Below are positions 12,376 to 22,474 of a DNA stretch of 64,000 bases, one piece after another. This DNA comes from Gossypium raimondii (taxonomy: Eukaryota > Streptophyta > Magnoliopsida > Malvales > Malvaceae). Under the pieces are notes generated by a model that was given only the letters and a program-made list of their open reading frames with translations, ran no database searches and had not been told where the DNA came from. Both the position numbers and the translations under genes were made by a program. The first letter of the stretch is position 1; every line of letters begins with the position of its first letter. The DNA is taken from the NCBI RefSeq assembly GCF_025698545.1, contig NC_068567.1, forward strand, positions 59,401,371 to 59,465,370. The letters run 5' to 3'.

Positions 12376-14160
12376 AATTTTGCAATTTTAAAGTATAGGG
12401 AGTAGGGTAGATCCCTCAGAGACTGGATTTACTGCAAATTGTTGCTCTCTTGACCAGATTTATGTCGGGGCAGTTATCGTGCCCAAGAAATTTGGGGGGA
12501 GGATAAAATCGAAAACCTTGAACCTGAAATAAATAAATATAATGCGTAAAAAGTAAAAGCTGGAAATAAATAATAAAAAGCAGTTAAATAAATCTGAAGA
12601 AAAATTAATTAAAATAAGCTCAGCTTTAGGCATAGATTTTTCCTCGTCTTTGAACCGATCCTCGAAATTAGATGAACTCCTCTTTTCCAATAAGCTAGTT
12701 ATAACTACCAAGGACGCCTCAGACACCAACTCTTCCTTGTGTAAATTAGTTATGGAACGTCCAATAACTAACCCTTACCGATCGAACAACCATGAAACGT
12801 TCGTGATTTAGAACTCCGACAGCTTTGCGTTCTAGAAGAGCCTAGCTCGAACCAATGCCCTCTACCGCGTGAGACATTTAAATTCGGTTACTACTTCCCT
12901 TGACAGAACCAAACAGCAATCTCCACTTAGCACGCCAATGTGTTCACAGAAAACCGATTAGAAATGTTCCTTTCGAAATTCCAACTGTACGTCTAACCAC
13001 ACTAAATCAAACGACGTCTTTTTTGACTTAGGGTCTGTTTGATTGACGAAATTGATTTTTCGGAAAATCATTTCCAACTTTTCCAGCGTTTGATTGGCGG
13101 AAAATATTTTCCATTTGGAAAATGAACTCCAAAACAAGGGAAAATGGGTTACATTTTAGGGAAAATGTCTTACCCTTTCAATTTCCGTAAGACATTTTCC
13201 GTGCTCTCCTCTCTATCGCCTCCTTCATTCCTTCCTTCATTTCCGTAGAAAATTGCTTCATTTATCGATTTTCCAAGAACTTGTTTTTTAATTATTCAAT
13301 ACTTATTTTTTAACACAATTACAAATAATTTATTTGATATTAGTTTTTTTCAATTTATAATGATTAATATTGTAGCTTAATAATTGAGTATTATTATAAA
13401 TAAATCAATGCAATATATGTAAAAATAATTTAAAATATAAAAATTTATTAATATATATTAATATATGTAAAACAACTTTTCCGAAAAATATTTTCAAAAA
13501 TCACCAAGCAAGAAAATATTTTACAGATTCAATCAAACACTAGAAAATATTTTTCAAGAAATCATTTTACGAAAAAGTAAAACATTTTCCAGAAATCATT
13601 TTACGGAAAATATTTTACTGGCAATCAAACAGACCCTTAATGTCGATCTGACTTTGTGAGTTGACAAAATCATACTCTTAATCCGGAGAAATAATAAGTA
13701 CTGGAATTTAGGAGTTAATTTGCTCGGGTGCGTAACTCACGGGTTTTGACGAGGCTAATTCCGGCCTAAAGCTGAAATGGATACTTAATAAAAAAACTTG
13801 GTAATTAAAAACTTGATTAATGACTTGATTCAAGACTTGATGATAAAATGAACAAAGTAGTCCACTATTTATACTAGTGGCTTTGCTAAATTAAGAGCCA
13901 ACTAGTATAGAAAATCAAGGAATAAAATATTAAAAATCCCTACATAATCTCCCACTAAGTCAACAAAAATTTCAGCTAATTAATCTTGAAAAAATTATGC
14001 TTTGGTCCTCCTTCTTTGCTTCTTTCTTCAATCTAGCCCAATTATCTTCTTTTTCTTCTATTTAGCCCCAAATTGCACCCCTGCACAAAATTCAACAAAA
14101 ACATGGAAAAATTAGTGGTGCACTCTCATAAATTAACCAATTTAATTACATAAAATATGT
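12376..14160. repeat. Uncharacterised repeat-like segment interrupted by a Tourist MITE
   Basis: This 1.8 kb lacks convincing coding sequence. It has long moderately GC-rich phrases such as 'gaacgtccaataactaaccc' and 'ctcacgggttttgacgaggc' that read like the untranslated part of a retroelement. I cannot name a family and saw no paired ends. The phrasing continues on both sides of the MITE at 13031-13636, so the MITE inserted into it. Confidence 0.3.
13031..13636. mobile_element. Tourist-type MITE (PIF/Harbinger), complete, 606 bp
   Basis: Perfect 15-bp terminal inverted repeats, GGGTCTGTTTGATTG (13031-13045) and its reverse complement (13622-13636), are flanked on both sides by TTA (13028-13030 and 13637-13639). 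A three-base TTA duplication with GGGTCTGTTTG ends is diagnostic of PIF/Harbinger MITEs. The inside is rich in 'ggaaaat'/'attttcc' motifs in both orientations, so it could fold, and it encodes nothing. Confidence 0.9.
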
Positions 14161-14164
14161 AACT

Positions 14165-14941
14165 TTAGCATTTAATCAATGGTACAGTTTTAGATCCACC
14201 TTCTGCACCAACTTTCAATATTTATCAATCAACATACTTATAAAGGATTGGGGTAACTATTTTCATGCTATATCTCTCTCTGTAGCTATGTGCAAGATAT
14301 GAATGTTGGACGTGAGTACTTCAACGGAAATGAGGAATTAAAGTAACATAGGCTTAAAGGAAAGGTTGATCAAGGCAATAACAATGATATACCTGTAGGG
14401 ATTGTACTCCCAGATTCTGGTGATCCAACTGGAGAGTCTGCAGGCGCTGGAGAAGCACGTTATAGTAATAAGCAGACAAGCATGGTGTTAGCAGAATATA
14501 TAGCAGATTGAGTAAATTACAATTATCTCTTAAGTACTTAAACAACTGTTTTTTTATTTTGGTTTCATATATGCAAGAATGAGATTGAAAAGGAACACAT
14601 AGATAGGTTAATTGCAACCATACCATTACAGGCACTGATGGGTGGAGTCTGAACATTGCATGCGCTAGGTAAGGCCAAAGCTTGAGTCCGGTTGACGTTG
14701 ATCCCCAGCGACAAACCACCACCATTAAGGACCTCACACAAGCATTGGGGTGACGAACGCACGACACTGGCAAGCTGTGTGCAGCATTGTTGAGACGGGG
14801 TCGACGAGTTTCCCGCAATGAAATTGAGGCAAGGTGACATGCTGACAATACAGTAGTGCAACCTGATTGAGCTTTAGCTCCCGCAGAAAACATGACCATT
14901 AGGACCATGATAAAACATGTTGCAATCTTCATGTTTGCCAT
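14165..14941 (-). pseudogene. GPI-anchored non-specific lipid-transfer protein (LTPG/YLS3-like), frameshifted
   Basis: Exon 1 (14624-14941) starts 'MANMKIATCF', has a signal peptide ending near 'AGAKAQ', then the eight-cysteine LTP fold: 'SGCTTVL', 'SPCLNFI', 'QQCCTQL', 'CLCEVL' and a final 'ISACN'. The frame shifts by one base between 'CTTVL' and 'SMSPCL' (about 14840), which fits loss of one G. Exon 2 (14393-14446) encodes the Pro/Ser linker 'APADSPVGSPESGSTIPT'. Exon 3 (14165-14202) gives 'GGSKTVP' and then stops after a few residues. All three exons have correct GT/AG edges and phases. The family binds lipids at the cell surface through a GPI anchor, which this stretch lacks. It is either a pseudogene or carries a single-base sequence error; a repeat insertion may have displaced the last exon (see 12235-12375). 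Confidence 0.75.
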
Positions 14942-15180
14942 TACTTTAATTTCTCTTGGTTAGATAAAATTTCTGGGAATTCTTTAAGGACTTTGCAATG
15001 GAACATATTCAAATAGGATTTGAATATTATCCTAAACCCTAAATCAAACCTGTTCAAGTAGGATTTGAGTTTGATTATTAGTTAAACATATTCGATTTAA
15101 TTCAGTTTTCAATTTACAAATTTAAAACTGCATTTATCCGAATTGAACCATTTTTTTTTGCAGCGCCCCGTGGTGCAACT

Positions 15181-15582
15181 TAAATTGAAACAATCAAAAA
15201 ATTAAATGGTATAATTTCTAAAAGAAAAATAAATAGAATTATGACCCAATTAAAACAACTTAAAAGGTGGAAGGACTGAGAGTGAAATGGCCCATTTTTA
15301 AAAAAAACACGCTGATCCCATTTTTTATATATATTGTGTTAGAAATGTTTTTAAGAGAAATTCATGTCATCATTTTAATCGAAATGGTTAAAGATATTAA
15401 TTATTTGGACTAACTAATATAATTGTAAAAGTAGGTGATAAAATTATGTCAAATTAAAATATAAAGACTAAGTCTCAAATGTGATTTTAATAGGGATATC
15501 GAAATTACAAATTTACCATTATCTTATAATAATTAAAAAGAAAAAGAAAAAGGAGCCGTATCTTTTAGTTACTCCAAATAGT
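15181..15582. repeat. Duplicated block A, copy 2
   Basis: This is the counterpart of 2439-2834. It includes the first part of the possible copia-like LTR starting at 15325 and breaks off at 'ccaaatag', where unrelated sequence follows. No gene lies here or in 15583-15862. Confidence 0.75.
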
Positions 15583-15862
15583 ATCTTTTAAGGTACGGCC
15601 CTGGAGTCGTTTGGAGGTATGGCCATCCAAGGTTGAAGGTTGAAAAATGTCTAAAATATTATTTTCCAGTTTTTAAGGGGTTCCGTCCAAAAACTTTTTT
15701 TTAAGGATCCAAAAATTTTTTACTAACTTTTATGGGACCTAAAAAAATTTTTCTCCAACTTTTAAGGAACCTAAAACCCCATTGTATTATTTTGCCTAGA
15801 GCCCTAAAAATATCAAGAACGGGCCTAGGTATTGTATATTTAAATATCGAGGTGGATTTGTT

Positions 15863-16018
15863 GATTGAGTCTTAATTCGATTGGTATCGGTATTGTTATT
15901 AGTGTAGAAAAATATGGGTTCGAATGAGTTGAAACGCATTATCCTCCTATTTAAGGGTTGGAAAAGGGGTTATGGATAATTCTAAGCATTGTATCAAAAA
16001 GAGTAGATATGATAAGAA
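15863..16018 (+). repeat. tRNA-derived SINE copy, family 1
   Basis: It begins 'gattgagtcttaattcgatt' and has 'gggttcgaatgag' as the box B-like part. The family body follows, with 'cattatcctcctattt' and 'gggttgg', ending near 'gtagatatgat'. It matches 38728-38880 along its length and 365-493 in reverse. Confidence 0.6.
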
Positions 16019-16071
16019 AACGAAATTAATATTCAAAAAAAATATTGAATTGGATTTAATGCTTAATCAGC

Positions 16072-16305
16072 TTATCAGTTTATTCAGTTTGAATATTCAA
16101 AATAAAAAGTTGAATAAAAAATTATTTTAATTTATTCTGTTTATTTTGTTAATTTAACCGAATTTTCGAAGCGAGCACAAATTAAAATTAAAAACACATT
16201 CTCAAAAAGAAAAAAAATGTGTATGATTTTTAAGGGGCGGAGATAGGGGCATCGGCTTGTTAGGTAATTAATTATTTTGGAACGTTTAAAGTTTTAGCCT
16301 TTTAG
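16072..16305. repeat. Duplicated block A2, copy 2
   Basis: This is the counterpart of 3751-3995, ending at 'gttttagccttttag'. The next base begins 'ctgggcaaattacat', the left part of the plant mobile domain element, so the block was broken exactly there. Confidence 0.75.
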
Positions 16306-18747
16306 CTGGGCAAATTACATATAAAAGCCCTTTTTTTTAAATTTACCGAAATGGGCCTGGAATATAATTATTTACCGGAATAGCCCAATTCCCCGAAAGC
16401 GCGTCCACGTCAGCGCGATATCAGGGAACGTGGCAGAAAAACGCGTCCCTGAGGAAGCGTTTTGCCTACGTGGACAGAAATCGCTCCCTCAAGGGCGCGT
16501 TTTCCTGCCACGTAAACGCTCCCCTGGGGACGCGTTTTGCTCGCACGTGAACAGTACCAACAGATTTTTTTTGACCGTTAGTGACCCCCCAACGGTAAAA
16601 AAAACTATAAAACCCCCCACCTTCATTTTTTCACAACTAAATCATTTCTCTCAATTTCTCTCTAATATTCTCTTAAATTCCTCTCAATTTCCTCTCAAAT
16701 TTCTATTTAAAAGAGCTTTAATTTTTTAAATTATTTTTAAAAAAGTTTAAAAAAAATTTGATTTTTTTTAAATCATAAAAATTTGTACCAATTTAGCAAT
16801 GGCCGAAGAATTGATTCGTCTTGATGACAAGCATATATCCGTCGAACAAATGAAAATGGTAAGTGTTAAATTTAATTTTTAAATATTATTTAAGATTTTT
16901 TTATTCATGCAATTTTAAATAATTTTTATTTTATTATTTGTTATAAAAGTTTGTAAATCGGATATTGCAATGTTATTTCCGTAATATGCATGGTCCTCCA
17001 TCACCGTTCGTAGAGAATTACCTGCGGGAGGCAGGTTTTTGGCACGTGGCGACGGTAGGCTAGGGATGCAAGTTGGACCTGAAACTTATCAGTGCGTTGA
17101 TTGAGAGATGGAGACCTGAGACGCACACATTCCATCTTCCATGTGGAGAGTGCACTATCACTTTGGAATATGTTAATTTGCAATTGGGATTGCCGGTGGA
17201 CGGGTACGCAGTCACCGGGTCTGTTCAATCTGGTGATTAAGGAGCAGTATGCTACGAGCTTTTGGGCGCTATTCCAGAGAATATTAACGGAGGTCGAATC
17301 GAGATGGGCTGGTTACGAGACACATCCTCAGATCCGGATGATGATTCAACCGAATTAGAAAGAATCCGATATGTTCGGGCATACATTCTTTAGATAATTA
17401 GAGGTTATCTGATGCCGGACTTGTTACGGAACCTCGTACATCTAAGATGGCTACTGAAACTCGTTGATTTTTGAGCAGCTGGTGAATATAGTTGGGGGGT
17501 CTACCGTGTTAGCAATATTGTACTGGAAGATGTGCGGGGTGACGCGACCGAATAAAGCGAAAATCGGAGGTTGCTTGTCATTACTACAGTCATGGGCACG
17601 ATTTCGCTTTCCATTTTTACGTCCTCAAGTGGACCACCCGTATACATTCCCACTCATAACGAGGTAAATTTTATATTAGATTTTGCAATTATTACGTAGA
17701 TTTAAAACATAATCGTATGCTAAAAATTTATTTAATTAGGTGGAACCATCGGCAAGTTATGCTCGATTACCTACCTCGCTTGAAGATATACGGCTTCTAT
17801 TGGACCAACGGTCGAAAGCACAAGTAAGTATTAAATAAAATAGATATTTCCATCATGAGATAGTCGATTGGTATAACCCGTATTTAGTATATAACTAATA
17901 TTTCCATCATGGTCATATAGTTTTAATGGACACCATACGAGCATCCGACAATTCGGGCAGTAATTTCGGATGAGTATTTCTAAAATCCAAACGCTTGGCA
18001 TACGAAAGTCCCATTGGTCAACTTTGCGACTGTGGAGATGCACCAATCGGACAGAGTATTACCACAGTTTGGATTCTGATAATCGATTCCCGTGGCACCT
18101 GGAGTGTTGGATGACCATCAAAAAATTGACCTACGTCAATTGCATATGGATTGGTCGAGATTCTGGTCACACTACATCCAAATGTGGGAAGATCGGTATG
18201 ATTATATACCAACTCGGGAACCGATCGTCATTCCAGAGTTAACGCGCATGCCGGAATACATTCCATGGTTTAGGATCTATGGCAAGCCGTATTTACTATC
18301 GGAAGAGGAGAGGCAGCGGCACTTGCGTGTCCAAAGGGAATGACGTGGCCCTTTAAATCCAAGAAGAAGGGACGACGACGCAAGCCCATCAACGAGGCCC
18401 AAACATTCACCTGGCTCATATAATCACCAAGCCCAGCAACAACACCGACACAGTCACTCGACCCAGCAGTTCAACCGACGATACCCACGGCACAGCCTCT
18501 TCATATGATGCCAGGTGCGTATCCTAGCCTTTTTATGTATCCTAGCCTTTTTTTGTATCCTAACCCTTATATGTTTCCTTTCTCTAGTCCTATGGCAGGT
18601 TGGAGTCAATGGCCTGATTCATCTTCATATTCGATTACACCGAGTGGACCGCCGATGTATAGGCCAGCGTCGCACGAGGGATCGCAAGAGGGGCCGTCGG
18701 GGAGCTCTTATTTTTACCAAACCCCATCACCGTATGGGTTTCAAACA
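16306..18747 (+). mobile_element. Plant mobile domain (PMD) element, broken, 3'-truncated
   Basis: A leader with GC-rich repeats (16390-16560) precedes a start at 16799 reading 'MAEELIRLDDKHIS', which I recall as the opening of the very abundant cotton proteins annotated 'serine/threonine phosphatase 7 long form homolog'. An intron at 16859 follows, then PMD sequence such as '[20 protein letters not shown]', 'LQLGLPVDG', 'LRWLLKLVDF' and 'PNKAKIGGCLSLLQSWARF'. A proline/tyrosine-rich tail (18505-18747) comes last. PMDs are found both in transposons and in host silencing proteins. The coding region is broken in several places and its end is replaced by duplicated block B. I cannot tell which superfamily mobilised it. 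Confidence 0.7.
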
Positions 18748-19984
18748 GCATGATTAAAACACCTGAAATATATAGGTCCACCAATGGTACTAACCCACAA
18801 AGTGATTAAATTTAATGTGAATATTAAACTTCACTCACCACCACTGCCTCTTTCTTGGTTTCATGTTTGGACTGAAAAGTACCTTAATTTCCTTTGCATT
18901 TTCCATTTTTGCATTTGCCCTCAATTAAATTATATGACAATTCAACTAAGTTCCCATTGCACCAATCACATTACTAGCTTATAACTTCGGATAATAACAT
19001 TTATACGAGTGATTAATTAATTTTTTCCAATCAATTCGGTCAAAATCAATTATTTTAATTTAATCGGTTTAATCAATAACCAACGGGCTATCTTGCTAGA
19101 CTCGCAAGGCTTCAACTACTCACCTAGGTTTAAGAAATTTGTTTAGTCTATAAATGGACTAAAATTTTGCACAACTCAATGTAGGTCCCGTTGGATTGGA
19201 GCTTGAATCATTAATAGACTCAAGAGGATTTCCATCACCCGTTTTTGCTTCAAAAATCCTTTTGGGAGCACGTCAACATCTCAATACAACTTTTAAATTA
19301 TTTATAATTTTCACAATGAAAGTTAAATTGTTTTAGGAGGTGAAAATTGAATTATAAATTTTTATATTATTATTATTTTAAAGGAATTAAATAAAAATAT
19401 TTTTATTTTGTGAGATAGAGTATAAGTCTATTATATATTAATTTTATTTTTTTATTTGAAAAATTTTCACTAAGAAGTTTTCTCCTTTCTATATTCACCT
19501 TTGATAATCTATTTAATCTATAAAACGATGTTCGAACTTTTATCTTTAATATAATTGAATTAACAAGGAAATAATATTACATTTATGTTTGAATTGATAT
19601 ATATATATATAGTCTAATAATGGAAATTAGGGGTGTTTATTCGGTTAACCGACCCGAAATAATATTAACCGAATTAATCGACCTTTCAAAATTTTTAACC
19701 GTTAACCGAACCGAAAGTTTTTCAAAAAAAATTAACCGAACCGAAATTTTTTCGGTTAATTCGGTCGGTTAACCGAATTAACCGAAAATTATGTATTTTT
19801 TATTTTTGGTTAAAAATTAACCGAATTAACCGAATTACCTGAATTAACCGAATTAACCGAATTGAATCACTACATAATTAAATTATTTTTAGACTTTAGT
19901 TTTAGTTTTAGTTTTAGAATTTTATTTTTATTTATTAAATTATTTGTAATTTTTATGATTGGGTTGGGTTGGGTTGAATACTTG
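18748..19984. repeat. Duplicated block B, copy 2, with truncated hAT-type MITE
   Basis: This is the counterpart of 9413-10622. The MITE part starts at 19628 and is cut at about 19984, where gypsy sequence begins. The right terminal repeat of the MITE is therefore lost, and the gypsy-side rearrangement is younger than the MITE. Confidence 0.8.
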
Positions 19985-21330
19985 GTACTCGATTGCCAAG
20001 TCGTAGTCTTTCAGTAGCTCTATCCAACATCATTGGCGTAGATTTTAATCCTTCTGTGTCATCAAGTACTTTAAACTCTTATGGTTTGAGAACACGCGAC
20101 ACTTCTCCCAATAGAGATAATATCTCTATATTTTTAGTGCTAGCACCACAACTGCTAGTTCTAAGTCACGTATTGGATAGTTCTTCTCATACTGCTTGAG
20201 TTGGCGAGATACATATGCCACAACCTTCCCTTTTTTCATGAACACACATCTTAGCCCATTTAGGGATGCATCAGTAAACAATGTACTCCACGCCAGACTC
20301 TGTCTAAGCTAAAATTGGAGCCTCTGTTAGAACTGCTTTCAGCTTGTCAAAGCTCCTCTAACACATTTCTATCCACTCAAAATTTTCTTTCTTTTTTAAC
20401 AGTCGCGTGAGAGGTGTCACCAACATGGCAAACCCTTTTAGAAATTTCCTGTAGTAACCCGCAAATCCCATGTAACTACGTAGCTCAGTGACATTTCTTT
20501 GCAGATTCTAATCGAGCACAGCTTTGATTTTATTAGGGTCTACTTTGATGCCTTCTGCAGAGATGACGTGACCTAGAAAATTGACTTCTCTCAGCCAAAA
20601 TTCGCAATTAATGATTTTGGCATACAACTTGTTCTCTTGCAGAGTTTTTAGCACAATCTTTAGGTGTTCTTCATGATCTGTCATGCTTTTAAAGTAGAAT
20701 AAAATATCATCTATAAAGATAACTACAAAACAGTCCAAGGCTGGAAGACCCTATTCATCAGATCCATGAATATTGTTGGTGCATTCGTTAATCCAAATGG
20801 TATTACTAAGAACTCGTAATGTCCATAGTGTGAGCGAAACACGATTTTTGGAACATCATCACCTTTAATCTTTACTTGGTAATAGCCAGACCGTAAGTCA
20901 ATTTTGGAGAAAATTGTAGCTCCACTTAACTGGTCAAACAAGTCTTCTATCCGAGGTAGTGAGACTTGTTCTTCACAATCACTTTGTTCATTTGACGGTT
21001 CCCATCCTTCTTTTTTACGAACAAGATTGGTGCACCTTAAGGTGAAACACTAGGTCGTATAAATCTTTTGTCCGGAAGATCTTGTAGCTAGTTCTTTAAC
21101 TCTTTCAACTCTAATGACGCCATCCTGTATTAGGCACAAGATATGGGTGCAGTACCAGGCGCTACCTCAATCAAAAACCCTATCTCTCTGTCTAGTGGCA
21201 CGCTTGGGAGTTCTTTCGAAAACACATCAGAAAAATCCTTCACAATCGGAACTTGGTTGATGTCCTTCCTAGACTCAGTGGAATCTATAATATACGCCAA
21301 GTAGGCATCTACGACTTTAACTATTAATCA
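19985..21330 (-). mobile_element. Ty3/gypsy pol fragment (Tekay/Del-like), broken
   Basis: The minus strand encodes recognisable chromovirus reverse transcriptase motifs such as '[11 protein letters not shown]', '[14 protein letters not shown]' and 'FIDDIL'. These are followed by the connection region ('[12 protein letters not shown]') and RNase H-like sequence towards 20000. The fragment is broken in several places and lacks gag and integrase. Its right edge joins a partial LTR of the family seen solo at 4814-7831. It is a fossil. Confidence 0.85.
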
Positions 21331-22441
21331 CATATGTCCATAATATAATATCCATAAGGATTAAAACATAATTACACCATATGAACTTACTTGGCAATGA
21401 CTAATCCGCAATTTTTCTTTTTCTACGAATATCCTTCGATTGGTTTAAATCCCAATCTAAATAATAATTTAATTCAATTATCAATTCTAAACATCATTTA
21501 ACAGCATACTATAGCTATATATCAGTTTAATTTCATTTTTTAGATATTCCTTCAAGTTTTGCATTTTATTCAATTTAGTCCCTAAAATCGAATTTGCCAT
21601 AACTTTCAAATTTGAGTTTCGATTTCGAAACCGATCTCAATCTCATCCTTATATAGCTCTCTAATATCGAAAATTACATATATTTAACCTTAATTTGAAA
21701 ATATTTTCACTTTAATCCCTATGTTCAAAACTAACAACTTTCACTTTACAGATTAGTCCCTTTTCAGATCTAAGCTCAAAATCTATCAGTTTAGTACCAA
21801 AATTTTCAAGATTCAACAATGGAAGCTTTTATAAACTTTAAAATTTTTGCAAAATAGTCCCTAGGTTAGCTAAATCAAGCTTCTGGGATCTCAAAAACAT
21901 AAAAATTACAAAAAAAAGACTTGAAATCACTTACCAATTTGAAGAACAAAGCTTGAAAAATTAAAGAACCTTTCTTTCTCTCTTGGACGGTAATGGAGAT
22001 GAAAATAGATGGAAGATGATATTTTTTTTTTGTTTTAATTTAACTTATAAAGCTTAGTAAAATTGTAAATATTAAGATCTTTCAGTTTAATCTTAATTAA
22101 TCTATTATTAATCATGTTTAACTCTTTTAATATGCATGACAACATCATCATCCACCAAATTTACTAAACATTGGTCTAATTGTTTAATTAATCCCTTGAC
22201 AACTTAAAATCTATAGCGATTAACATTTATGACTTTTACGATTTAATCTTTGTACCTTAATTAACTATTTATTCAAATAAATAATTGTATCAAAATTCAA
22301 TATAATATTAAAATAGTCTCATAAATATTAAATAATAATATTAATGACTCGATTATCGAAAAACGAAATTTTAAAACCATTATTTTCGATACCACTGAAA
22401 AATAGACTGTTACACGAATAAAATTTTAAATCGATATTTCA
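21331..22441 (-). mobile_element. Partial LTR of the same gypsy family plus shared flank
   Basis: Bases 21331-22412 match 6724-7831 of the solo LTR, with scattered changes and one internal gap. The match continues 29 bases beyond the LTR end, through 22441. An identical outer flank means the two LTRs descend from one insertion that was later duplicated with its surroundings. The inner part of this LTR is missing where it meets pol. Confidence 0.7.
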
Positions 22442-22474
22442 AGCAAGATCAAACTTGAACAAATATAAAATATG

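Noticed and set aside
12460-12729. 89-residue minus-strand frame
   Set aside because: It has no domain or splice context, lies in repeat-like DNA and has an AT-driven hydrophobic composition.
18515-18757. 80-residue plus-strand frame rich in Cys, Leu and Arg
   Set aside because: It is a shifted reading of the Pro/Tyr-rich PMD tail; the other frame (18505-18753) carries the family sequence.
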